From NCBI GenBank assembly GCA_002633005.1, contig NMRA01000026.1, forward strand, positions 152,395 through 189,133: a DNA stretch of 36,739 nt, read 5' to 3'. Shown here piece after piece: positions 11,990 through 24,837 of the stretch (the stretch's first letter is position 1; the number at the start of each line of letters is the position of its first letter). This DNA is from Phoronis australis. Lineage: Eukaryota; Phoronida; Phoronidae. Below the pieces are notes generated by a model, which saw nothing but the letters and a program-made list of their open reading frames with translations, had not been told where the DNA came from and ran no database searches. The position numbers and the translations under genes are program-made.

Positions 11990-14900
11990 GTAAGAAAATT
12001 AGGAACTTTCAAGCAAGTCTGGCATGAAACAAATATTTTCCTCACATTTAAACGCGAACTGCTTGTTCGTGGATATCTGTCCTTAGGGTTAGATGACTTA
12101 GAATCGAGCAAATAATAGACGCGCTTACAATCAAAAATATTGACAAATAACTCATCATTGAGGTTATATATACATGTAAATGTGTTTCAAAATGCGTTTA
12201 CAATTACTTTTTCCAACACTTCAAACATTTTACTCCAAACTTTCGCAAAAACCGATTAAAGAGTTCCCACCATGACCCTGTGTCTCAAAAAGGAATTTTA
12301 TTATTACATCCTAACAGATTTAATAGCCTTTAGTACACCTGTTGCTACGAAACAATCTAAAAATTTTAAAAATATATATTTTCTGTTACCGAGTTTGTAC
12401 GCAATGGGTGGAAGACCGCCTCAGCCGTTGTTGTTTTACCAGTGCGATACTGTGGAGTTGTGAAGAAAGTCCGCGGGGAGCCGTCTTTTTCAGACATGAA
12501 AAGGTGCGTTTGTGGAAACTGTGGTAACAACAACTTGACTGTGAACGTCTTTGTGTTCAAATTTCCTAAATACGTGAAAGTTGCACAGAAATGGCATCGG
12601 TTTGTCATGGGCGGCGCACCATAGGGGCCTGGGGTAGGGCTATAGCCCCCCACTTTTTCAGGGCTAAGCCGCCCATGGTCTATAGGCGGTGCAACACAGG
12701 AGGGCTGGGGGGGGGAGTTTAGCCCCCACTTTTTCAGTGCTGCGCCACCCATGATTGTGCGCCGAACAAGAGTGTGGAGTGTCAGTGTGGAACATGAGAT
12801 TCAGTTTGGCGTAAGCCACACTTTGATCGGCACATTTCAAAGAATCGTGTTTCGACCACACACATAAGCGGCGTTACAATGAAGGACTCACCACCAAGTA
12901 AGTTTTGTAAATCACGAACAAACTGCTTCCATTCTAGGGCGAGTGATGCCAGGCCCTGGACCCCGGCCGAGATCGAGTGCTACTACAAGTAGGCTTATGC
13001 ATATTGTGTTTAGACTGTGCTCATTCCATCACGGCAATAGTGAATACGAGTAACCCAGGTTGGCTGTGGCCTTTGTCAGTAATTATTAAGTGTCTATTTT
13101 GTGAGTAGTGACCACCACTTGGTAGAGTTGGTTGTGGCTCACATATGTCATTTTTCGTGCAAGTGGGTCGAGTTCATACGGCCTGAAACCCGACGAAAGT
13201 TCGCTAAATGGGAAATCGAATTCATTGTCTGATTCTTCAAGTACTTGAGTATAAGTGCCCGTATCCACTCTCCTCTCTGTCTGCATAATCATTGTCCAAT
13301 TCTCGCCTAATATTGTCATTGTCTTCTGACCTGCAGATGATTGTCAAGCGGCCAACCGTCTTCCACCCATTGCATCATATGGCGGGAAACTTAGAAATAA
13401 GTCATTTTTCTTCAAAATTAAAAAAGTTGCCACTATTTGGCATAAAAAGTGCCTATTTAGCAAGATTTTATGGAATTCGATTCATATTAGCTAACTGAAA
13501 CCTGAAAAAGTAAGAAAATGCATGGTGGGAACTCTTTAATGGGAGACAATCTAAGAATTGTACTATGACACTTGGCTTACCTTGACATGTACCTGCAGCT
13601 TAATGGTTTGATTATCATGCACCTTCAGCAGAATTAATGGACAACATATTATTGCAACATAAAACAAATGCTTTAGGTAGTAAAAGTCTCCTTAATTGCA
13701 AAAGTTTCAAAATTCAAAAAACATAATCACTTGTGCTTCTCATGAACTATTCAAATATGCGAACTTTCAAAACTAAAATATAAAAATGCTACAGTTACAC
13801 CTATTGCGTTTGTTATGAGCTCATTATCTAGAGAACGATGACGTCATCAGCCCGAAGCAATTCAAGTAACACCAACAGCATGGTGTCTTTGATCTTAATC
13901 GGCAAATTACGTGGTGCCCAACACGGTTGCGCTGCCCAGTGTGGACCAGATAGGGCGTCAACGTAGGAATCTTAAGAGAAATTTTCCAGTATTGTATGTG
14001 AGCCAATACTGATACACTCAACCTAAATAGGACAAAAAGGCGTCACATGTCTTTGGACGATTGATACATATACCTCCTCAAAATCTAGGTCATGTTGCTA
14101 TGTGAAACCACGAGCAGGTAACCTAACTTGATATTCACCATTAGTTCTGTCGGGTTGGGTATCTACCCTAAGACTCACGTACAACACACTAGTGTTCGAC
14201 CAGATGGTAATTGATCTTATTCACAATTGCCATTTATATTGGAGTTTGGTGTTCTTCAATGGTAGCACTAAGCATCCGTATGGATTTAAGGCTTGGCAGG
14301 GCTTCAAAGTAGGAACTGTATGGTACCACAGGTCTCTGGTGACATTGCCAACACTCTCATATCAGACGACGAGTTGAATTCAGCGACAACAAGCTTATTG
14401 ATAGAAAGTTTTAGTACTTGGAGGTAGTTTGCTGTGTCTTTCTGACGAACTCATTTTTAACTCTGCACATGATCTCATACTTCTTATATCTAATAAACGC
14501 ATTTGTCATGTCATGTAAATGACCGTATACCGTAGATCACATTCCTTCCCGAGCAGATCTTCTATGTTGGTACATACGTTTCTCGAGAGGTTACTCAGTC
14601 TCTTCCACACAGAGTTGATGACGTCACCTCCCTGCAGTGGCTACAATGAACCACACCACCAATGTGATCTTCCTCTTCTTTGTTTTTACGGTGCACCAAA
14701 ATTATGTCAACTGTATAAATTGATTCATGTGTCACTCAGGTACTACCTGGTGACCTAACTGACCACAAATCGGTATTTCTGAAACATTTGAACAAACTAA
14801 TGAGTTTAGCGAAAAATGTTGAGATCTTGTGCAGCGACAAAACATTGACAGAGGGCCACAGGAGGCTATTTACATCCAAGTCGAACCTCTGCATGGAATG

Positions 14901-17900
14901 ACAGTGTTGGCAACGTATCCAGACAAAGAAGATCTCACGTGGCCGGAGTTCCCGCCACTAGTAGCAGTCAACATCATTCTAAGGAGACGTCTCCGAGTAT
15001 CCAAGGATAAGGTGCACGCGTAATCGAGATGAACTGGTACGAGTCGCAATAGTGTGCATCTCATTGATCGCTCAAGGACTACATTTATCACATTACAAGA
15101 TCTCTTGCTTTTTCTATCACTGCAGGAATATCTAAGTTCACGCCCGGCTCACTGGGAAAAATTGGTATTCGGGTGCTGGTCTACTACATATCGACAACAG
15201 TCATCGCCACTATACTGGGAATAGTATTGGCCTTGGCAACTCGACCCGGCAGTAAAAGCGAAAAACATGCTGAAATGGACGTCCATCTGATTGATTCTTC
15301 CAAGTCATTGGACGCCCTGGATGCTTTTCTGGACGCGATAAGGTAAGCTGATAACCAAAGATGCGGTACACGCCCGCCTCCCAATTCCCCCTCTGACCTC
15401 ACCCAGCTAACTCCCCCACAAAAGCGGGGTATAACATTGGACAGACCGTAGGGTAGAGGACACAGTTTATTCCTCCTTTGCAGCAGGAAATCCTCTGGGT
15501 GACGATTATGCCCGGACCCCTCCATGTTTCGTCGAATAATACCCTTATTTCATACCACATACGTCTTGATACGAACCGTGTCACCATTGTCACGTGACCA
15601 AAACTGAACTACTTTCTACGTCTGGAAGATCAAAGTTTCGACCAAATTAACCAGTATATAAGCTGAATAGATTACAAGAACTTACGTTTACTACAAGCTT
15701 GAAAAACTAAACAAACGCAATACACTGGAGAGCGTTTGATAATTAAAATCGCAACTTTTCCTCACAATAAACGAACATTGTTTGCCACTTGGCCTTCGTT
15801 GTCACTCCTCCCTCAAACTCGACTGTTCACGACAGCTTGTAAACAAAGACGGCGAAACTGATCATTGTAATCTTCACAGTGATAGCTACAAAAGCTTTCT
15901 GTTTTCATTATTTTGTGGTGTAAAACAACAAAATAACAGTAGTTATGTCCAATCAAACGCAATCAAAACCTTTTGTTCATATTAACACCTTATTGGTAAG
16001 TCAACAGGATTTGTCTGCCTTCAGTCCGGGACCGAAGCCAAAAACCAAGAAGCATCAAAGTACTTCAATTCGATATTACGAATGACCCTTGCTATTGAGT
16101 GAAACGAGGGTAAACTGAAAATTGGTGACAATTCTAATGGGGAGAGCTAGATTTGGAGGCGTTGTCAAAGTGTGAGGTAGCTATTGAAAGACATGGGGAC
16201 CAAGTTGACGAACTAGAAATCCAAAAATTCACGGAATTGAAAAAACGAAAACGCCAAGAAAAAAAACAATACGCGAGTTACATCAACAATTTTGAAACCT
16301 GGCTTTTCTGTGTCGTTGCATTCCTACGCGTATTGGCCAAAGAGGAAGAAATAAGACTCAGTGAAGTATTCGAAATGAGGATTAGATCTGAATATGTGGT
16401 ATACGGTTATTGCATCGTGTGAGTATTTTTACTCAACCTTTTGTTTCGTGAAAATACTCACACCCATATGAGAACACGCGTAGTTTAACACATATTTGCT
16501 AAGACAATCCCGGATTTCATGGAGTTCGACAAAACGAGATACTTGTCTACCGTCAAATTTATGGTTTTAATTTTACCGAGAATTGTATGGATGGTATTGT
16601 TTTGTGACCGAATAAGCCATGATCAGGGTGATTGAAATGTGTATAGTGGGGAATTGTTGAAGTAAATGAAACGAAGATATTAACTGATGGTAGAACAAGC
16701 CAAGATGCAGGTGTTGCAGGGGTAACCTGTGTTACAAACAACGGATGTAGTGTTGTTGATCGGAATCTCCTCTTTACATTGATCTAAGGGACCACGGTAT
16801 CAAGTGTAGACAAATTCATAATCACGATGTGAATGGAAAACGAATGTGAACAGTTGCGTATCGGAAATATTATCTGTTATTCATGTAAAAGGAAACGGGA
16901 ACAATGTTCAGTTCCCAATCACGTTAACTCTCGCGGGATCTTACTTTTATTTTCTACCGTAGTGTAACCAGTTCCGGCGGCGCACTTTACTGGAGTAAGT
17001 TGTATATGCTCTCTTGGGAAACTCTATGCTCCTTTAATTTAAAGGATACTAAACCCCGTTTAGGTGATTTCAACGAATTCTCATTCTGTAACCTGCTAAC
17101 ACATCTCTTAGGCCCCTCTTGGATATTGAAAGCAGGATTCGAGTAAAATTGCATTCTATCTGAGTAAAAAATTGTACATTAGGGCTAGTGGGTGGTCCTT
17201 CCCTACATTTGTCGTGTAACTCGTCTAAAGTGTAGGTATCGTGGGAAAGTCGTGTTCAATACCTGTTGATAATGAAATTCGGGTTCGGTATCCTTTTAAG
17301 ACAATATTTAATAAGAAATTTCTTTCCCTTCGTTTTTAATACTATTTGTCTTCTAAAGTTCAAAGTATGATTTTAACGATTGCTGTGTTCTCTGATCTGC
17401 ACTGTAGAAACTTAGTTCCGGAGAATTTGTTCGAAGCAAACTTTCGGAGCCAGAGGACAACCTACCAAGCAAAGTCACGAAAGCAGAAAGACGATATTGG
17501 CCGACTCGTTATATCCAATAGTTCTGTGGAGAACAGGACGGAAGAAAAAGTTCGAAAGTTGGAATATCAAAATGGGACTAATACTCTCGGTAATTAGTAC
17601 AGGAACATGGTTTTCGTTCCATAATCCTGATTGCTTGCAAAACACTTGCGTTGAGAAATCTTCATATTTGGAAAGAAAACAGGGAGTAGATAATTCCTGC
17701 CAATATACATCTCCAAATATCATTTATGTGTATTACAAGGGCACCATTGTGATTCATCTTTATGCGGCACAAGGTGGCGTACTATCGCAGACAATGTTTG
17801 TGCTCAAGGATTTAACGTTTTAGGAGTGGCATTTTGCCAAGTGTTCTGTAGTACGTTCGGTCGCCTGTCACTTACCTCGTGTATGCGCTATTTTTCCAAA

Positions 17901-20900
17901 CTCGCAAGGTACATGTAATTGCTTTACGGAACGCAAGCCAGACGACTTTGCAAGACTGAAAGCGGTCTTCTGGAAAACATCTTTGAGTTGTATTAAAAAA
18001 AATTCAAGTCCTACCAGTCGCCTTGGCTTTGGTTTTATCTCCATTTTTATCAACTGAAAGCAGTTTCGTGGAAAACATTTTAATGAACTTTTGGTGAATC
18101 TTTGAGTTTTAATTAAAACGATTCAAGTCTTACCAGTCGCCTTGGCTTTGGTTTTATCCCCATTTTTATCAAATAGCTGACCAAAATTTCAAATATATTA
18201 ATGGTCCTTGAAAGCTGCTCAGTTCGTTCTATTAGTGATAACCCATGGTCGAAATTCCAGACTTTATATTTTTGTGCAATCTGAGTCTGGTGTAGGTCTC
18301 TGACGTCTGATTCTTGATTTGTCAATCAATGATAAGATCAGCCTGTTAATCAGCTTTCAAACATATCTTTCTCTTGTGTAGCAGTCAACGTAAACATGGT
18401 CCAGTTCTTAACTGAATAGTCAAAGTCATCAGCTGAACTCCCATGTAAAGATCGGCCACTGTTGTCACGTGACTGACCTATTTTTAATGGAAATCCATGA
18501 GTGCCATTTTCGAGATTCATGGATAGCCACCCCCAATAAAATCGGGAATCTTTTGAAGTAAGGAGGACTTTGAGATCGATTTTATGAAGGCCTAATTCCA
18601 TTTGGGCATGCTACCCTGCAACTTTAAAACAGTTGAAATGAGAGTCATGACGTCACTTGAGGCATAATACAGATGTTCACCCTGCAATGGAAGCTGTGAT
18701 TATGCCCACTGCCTGCGTACCATTCGAGGTCGAAACAAACAAGTAACCCACCCTCATTAGAAAAGCGGGCCGTTCATTGGTGTCTCGTAAGAATTTAATT
18801 AGACAATTCTTCTCTACATCATATTGTGTTGTATAGAGCAATTACGGTATTAGTGATGTCCTCAGGTAATAAAATAGCGAAATTTCAGGGACTGAAACTG
18901 GTACTTTTCCAAAGTGCGGACAGACGTTTCGCTTTGATCGACCAGAGCATCACCAGTGAGGGTGACACTGTCAAACAATATGGTTTATAGTTTTTACTCG
19001 TATTGTTTCATTGATTGTGCCTGGCTCACTGGTGGTTACCAAACTATGCAAAATGCTTTGCCGTCCACGTGCACTGTGGTTCATACTGACTATGGGCGTA
19101 ACCATCGGAGGTGGTGTCCTTTCAATATGGAAAGAACGGATAAAACTTTTACGATTCAATTCATTAACATATCGTAGAGTGAACACATGACAGACGTTTC
19201 TCTTTGTTCCGTCAGCATAATCAACGAGGGTGAAACAAGGCCAAACAATTTGGTTAATAAGGTTTAATAACCATATTGTTGTGTTTAATGGTTTAGTGGT
19301 GGCAACAGAACAAAGCTAATGGTGAACTGTACACGTGCACTATCGCTCGTACTGATTATGAAGGTGGTGCCGTTTCGATACGGAAAAACGACTACAATTG
19401 TGATGATTCAATTTACTATCGGACTGTAGTGTGAATACATCTCAGGCATTTCGCTTTGTTCCGTCACTTAATCAAAGTGGGTGACACGCAGCCAAACAAT
19501 TTGTTTTTTAGTTTTTAAACATACTGTTTCATTTGCAAAGCTCACTGATGAAGGTTACGGAAAACCGAAACATTGTATTGTTTGTATGCATTATTGTTTA
19601 TCCTGACAAAGGGTGTAACCTTCGATGGTGGTTCCATTTCTGACAATGATGCTTTCGTTATTTGCAGGTATCTTATCCTTTACAATAGTTATTAGCATAA
19701 TCATGATCAAAATGAAAACGAGACCGGAAACGACGATAAAATTTTTTTGCGAGATGAACGATGTTATCATGAAGTTGGTCCATCTGATTATGTGGTAAGT
19801 GGATTGTCAGAATATAGTCTGACAGTATTTTAGTTGTATTGTTTTGTTTTGTTATTCTGTTTGATTGGCATGACTCCTGAGTTAAGTACAGTGATGATGT
19901 AATTTGTTTACTACAAAATAGCGTGAAACTTTCTAGAAGACTGAAGTCAGAACAGTGATGATGTAATTTGTTTACTATAGTATAGTGTGGAACTTTCTAG
20001 AAGACTCTTGCATGACAGTGATTAATGCAGTCTGGAATATTCTAGAGACTTACTAGTACATGTTTGTAGAATGATTGGTGGGTCCCAGAAAGTTCTAGAA
20101 TGTGCTTGAATTGATGAAAAGTTCCAGAACAATGCATTAGGCTATAAATACACAAGCACGGGTTTGTGTTAGGCACTTGAGTCCAAGAAGATTAAGTCAG
20201 TGAGATCAAGTCAGTTCAAGTAAGTCAATCAGGAGAACTACAGTTGAGTTGCAGTGAAGAGAGTCAGCAGTTACAGCGATAGTCAATAGAGAGCCAGCTA
20301 TAGAGACAGCAGGTTATTGAATAGACAAGTGTAACAGTTGCTGAACGTGTCTCAGAAGTTCATCACAAGTCAAGGCTTCGCAGTACTGGCTGGAGCATAA
20401 AAAGACATTACGTCGGACGTTTTGTTCGAGTAGGCTTGTGAACGTATGGTCGGGATTAATAAAGGATTAACTCGAACCAGTCTTCAGTCAATCTTCGCAG
20501 CGAAAGCTATTAGCACCGGTCTGTAACAACCTGCGCCCACCCACACACGGGGAAAAACGTGACATGGATTGGTTGTGTTCATACTGCATCTGATCTCAGA
20601 TGCCCCAAAATTATTTCTGCGGATGTGCAAAGATTACACCAGTTTTCATAGAACTCTATCATTACCAAATTAAATGGGGCGCAACCCGCTGGCGGATAAT
20701 TTAGTAGAAATTATCTTTTCTATTCACATTTATTTCCCAAACTATATAAGAAGGCCAGTCTGGGTTAGAACGCCGCATGTCTTTCCTTTACAAAACAATA
20801 AACAATAAACGTATCAGTAACGACAACGTAAAAATAACTTGACCGAGAAAGTGGGATGGGGGAAGGACGTTAGCACAACTTCCGTGCACTCACACTCAAG

Positions 20901-23900
20901 CCGTGTTTATTTGGTAGTAAAAGAGTTTAACAAGTAAACCGTTTATATACATTGAAAATATAGATATAGATACATGCACACTCATTTATCAAATAAACCG
21001 ATATTAGAACTTTTGTGTAAGAGCCCTATATACTAAATATCTACATCTATCTCTTGGACAAAGACGCCATCTGTTGACGGGTTACTTCAGTCTTCTTCGA
21101 TTTCGGTCGCAAAGCATTAAGAATTTTTGGTCGATAACTAGATAACTCTCTTTGACAAAGACGCCATCTGTTGAGCTATCACCTATACATGACAGTATTT
21201 CTTGAATATTTTGTGCAAATTTTTGCCGGATCGACTAAACACCCGTACAAGTGCTCAAAGCGTCTAAAGAAGAACGTGTATGATACCAAGCCTGTTCATC
21301 TTCTGAGTGATCCCGTCGGAGACATGGCTTTCCCAATGAATTTTCAAAAATTGGAATGCGTTATTGTGAAATATATTGTATTGCAGAAGGCTACAATTTT
21401 GACATATGAATTGATTGATATCCGCTTCATTCGCCTGCATGTATGATAATTTTTAAATTTTATTTTCATATTAATGGAATGCCACATTATTTTCACTATA
21501 GGTTTTCTCCCGTGGGCATAATGTCGTTGATAGCAGGGAAATTGATGACAGTTTCTGACCTAGCAACCGTTTCTAGGCAACTTGCCATCTTTACGGCAAC
21601 TACTACCGGAGGCGTCATCACCCATGCTCTCGTGATCTACAGCGCCCTCTACGTCGTGTTCACTCGGAAGAATCCTATTTTGTTTTTTCGAGGAATGAGC
21701 CAAGCTTGTTTGACGGCATTTGCATTAAGTTCCAGGTAATTTGAAAGGGACCCCAAAGTTGCAAGATGCGCCTTATCAAAGGCCAATAATCGTTGCGGTC
21801 AAACTGAAATGAAACATGTTTCCGATTAAGTTCCTGATCACGGATGTACATGTAGCTCAGTCAACGTTTACATTTATAAGTATCAAATTTCCCTCGAAAC
21901 TGTACGGAAAACAATAAAAAATTTTTGCTTACAGCTCTTGTTGTTGCTATGTTGACGTCACCGTTGTTCAGCGTCTGATTCACCGCAGATCTGCTTTCGT
22001 AATCCACCCTGGAGGGTAATGAATTTCTAAAACCGCTCTAAGGTGGTGGCGCGTTACAACTATTATTAAAATCTCTACGGTCTATTTACACCGACCTTTT
22101 GTCTATTTACATTGTCACAACGTTTCTGTCGGTCTATTCTTCGGCCATCTTCAGGTGTTCCTGCGTTCTTAGAAGAAAGAGCACGAATATGTGGTACGTG
22201 GTATGATTTTTGATGATATATTGTCCGAGGAAGGATTTGAACCCACGACTTCTGAAACTACAGATACATTTGAATCCAGCACCTTAACCACTACACCATG
22301 GAGTCATCCAAATCCTTCCTCGTACAATATATAATAAAAAATCACACCATGATGAGTGTACCACATATCCGTGCTCGTTCTTCTAAGTGCGCAGGAACAC
22401 CTGACGATCGCCGGAGAATAGACCGACAGAAACGTTGTGACAATGTAAATAGACAAAAGGTCGGTGTAAATAGACCAAGAGATTTTAATAATAGTTGTAA
22501 CCCTGGAGGTATTCGTCAGTGTTTTTAGGGTGTTGCAACTGGAAACATAAGAGAGAGGACTCGAAAAGAGGGACATGTGTTGTGTTTTGTTGCAGTAACA
22601 TCACCGTGAATTTTGAACCATAAAAACGGGATGCCACTCTCAACCATGAGGTCATCGTTTCCATCGAATTAAAGTTTTCAAAATATAAGTAATGTTGAAA
22701 AATCTTCGGTATTAATTATGGAGTGTTGAAGTCGACAACAATTTTTTGTATGATTTTTGTCAGTAACTGAACTGTTTGTAAGGATTTTGTTCCGAAAAGA
22801 CATCCTTTTGCACAGAAGGCAACTGGTCGTTTAAGTCGCTTATCTGAGCGGCACGTCCTTAATGTATATCTTCGAATTCATCAGAGTATCCTACGAGCTT
22901 CTTACATTGAAAAGGTTACATGTGTCGATGATGTAACTCGCTGTGCTATGTTGTCCCATGATGGTTACATGCTACTTGTCGGAATATTAACATTTTACAC
23001 GTAAATTATGTTAGGAGGTGTGATATACAATGTAAATAGCCAAAAGTTCACAAAACTTCGCCAAAAATGTTGCGAAAGTGAATTTCTAAATGGGTAAAGT
23101 ATGTTTCAAATTGGAAGAAATTACAGTTATGTGGATTTTGTGGTTTGAGGAAAGAATGAAAGTGTTTTGCCTAATTGAATCTTTCTGTTTCTAGTACGCC
23201 CACCATCCCCGCCACGCTGGAGTGTCTTGAGGACAACCTCGGTATAGACCGCAGAGTGACCAGATTCACAGTCCTTATTGGCGCCACTGTGAATATGGAC
23301 GCAACAGCTCTTAACACGGCAGTCTCGACCCTGTTTATTGCACAACTTCACGATATTTCACTGGACGCCGGACAAATTGTCACCATATGGTAAGGAAACA
23401 AGTTCACCAAAGCCTGAGATTAGAAGACTACAAAATTGACCAATAGCGTGACATGGTCTAGTATCACAACAATTTTTATTTTGCATACAGGCAAATACAC
23501 ATCAAAAAGCACAGGAGTGTGTCATTTGGATTTGCCAACGTCCTAAATTACGTGTTGATGTTCACTTTTGTTAATTTTCATTAATTTTTCATTTCATTGT
23601 TTCGTTAAGACTTTTAATTTCTATTGATAACTTTAAGTTTGAAATTTCAAAAAGCGATCTTCAACCGCCCGCCATTTCGTCGATTTTTCTTTCACAAGAC
23701 AGAACACGTCTCCTTATTTGGTATGGCAAGATAGACGTATGAACTGATATGGGAAATGTGGCCTTTGACCTCAAGAGAGGTTAAGAAGCTGACTGTGAGT
23801 TTAAGCTGTATTTATCTTAAGTGGGAGGCTCGTTGGTTCCCTGCGTGCCGCTAGGTGGTGCTGCCTAGGCACGAAGGGAACCAGTGAGAAGTGGGAGGGA

Positions 23901-24803
23901 GATTAAAAACTCTGAGGTCACAACAGAGTTTTTTCTTCGCGCGAATTTCAAAATCTTGAATTTTATGAATTTTTCGGGAAATTTTCTCACAGGGGAAAGT
24001 GAATTACTCTGCACTAAACGTTGCGAGACGGTACTTTCGTTAGGAATTGTTTAAACATATTTTGACGAGCTTTCGTTTTCCATGCCTTTTTAAAAGTATA
24101 CTTATCCCCGTTTTGATGATTTCAATCAATCCTCTTTCTGTCACCCTCTAATACATCATTGGCAAAAAGCAGGAATCTCATAGTTACACCATATCTCACG
24201 GAGATTATACCATCCTTGGTGGGTGATCTTTTTTCACAGTTGCCGTACGTAATTTGCGAAAAGCGTAGGTCACGGGTTGCCGTTTAGCAGTTTCCGGCAC
24301 ATCCGGCAATAATTCATAATCGGGGAAGCGTGGTAGTGTTCTTAAATCCCATAGCACTTCGGTTAAAACTGCACAGTTACAGCTTAAGTTTGGAGAAATG
24401 CAGCACAGACTATTTCATAATAAACGTTCGCTCGAACTCCCAGAATAGTCGCCGGATATCCAGACTAAGACAAGAGGAGATAGTGAAACTATATTTCGAT
24501 ACGTCACATCTTCACTAACACTCGAGGTGCCTAGTCATGTGACCCGTTGTTATTAGTTTTAACGATGTTTCGATTTATTTCGGCCTGAAGATGAGATATT
24601 ACCAGCCTCGAAATGTAGACGTTTTTTAATTAGAGCAATAGACAACACTGCCGTGCATTAATCAAATTCTGCGTACAAGAGGGGGCGCTGCCTGTTTTAA
24701 TAATGTTTAGACAAGCACCCAATTCTTTGTCACAGCATATAGTTGAAAGCAGTATATACATATACATGTACATGTACATGTATATGTATATATGTATATG
24801 TAT

Positions 24804-24837
<34 letters not shown>

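Larger units (their letters stand above)
12260..13535. mobile_element. TTAA-flanked DNA transposon remnant, Kolobok-like, in intron 1
   Basis: Perfect 15-bp terminal inverted repeats, AGAGTTCCCACCATG at 12260-12274 and its complement at 13521-13535, each bordered by TTAA (12256-12259 and 13536-13539). TTAA target duplications fit piggyBac and Kolobok. Kolobok elements are known to encode THAP-finger proteins, and a THAP-like frame lies inside (12496-12624). At 1276 bp with no long transposase frame it is non-autonomous. Confidence 0.75.
19805..20564 (+). mobile_element. Solo LTR with heat-shock-element array, intron 4
   Basis: Starts TGTCA, ends TGACA, and is flanked on both sides by the 5-bp duplication TGGAT (19800-19804 and 20565-20569). 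The length is 760 bp. Inside are two direct repeats of about 55 bp (19888-19942, 19953-20007), five HSE-like trimers, a TATA box (20143-20150) and AATAAA (20458-20463), all in sense with the transporter gene. No internal retroelement sequence remains, so it is a solo LTR from homologous recombination. A 5-bp duplication fits gypsy, BEL or retrovirus-like elements. Confidence 0.85.

Noticed and set aside
12366-12752. Minus-strand 128-codon open frame
   Set aside because: It lies antisense to the THAP-like frame and through the G/C-rich tandem repeats; the protein has no known domain.
17497-17823. 108-codon open frame overlapping exon 3
   Set aside because: Out of frame with the transporter exon and without any recognisable motif.
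22224-22302. Functional tRNA gene
   Set aside because: A and B boxes are good, but the acceptor stem has mismatches and no proper anticodon arm is seen; it is the head of a SINE.
22298-22576. Open frames over the intron 5 foldback
   Set aside because: They arise from the SINE arms, and the two strands mirror each other.
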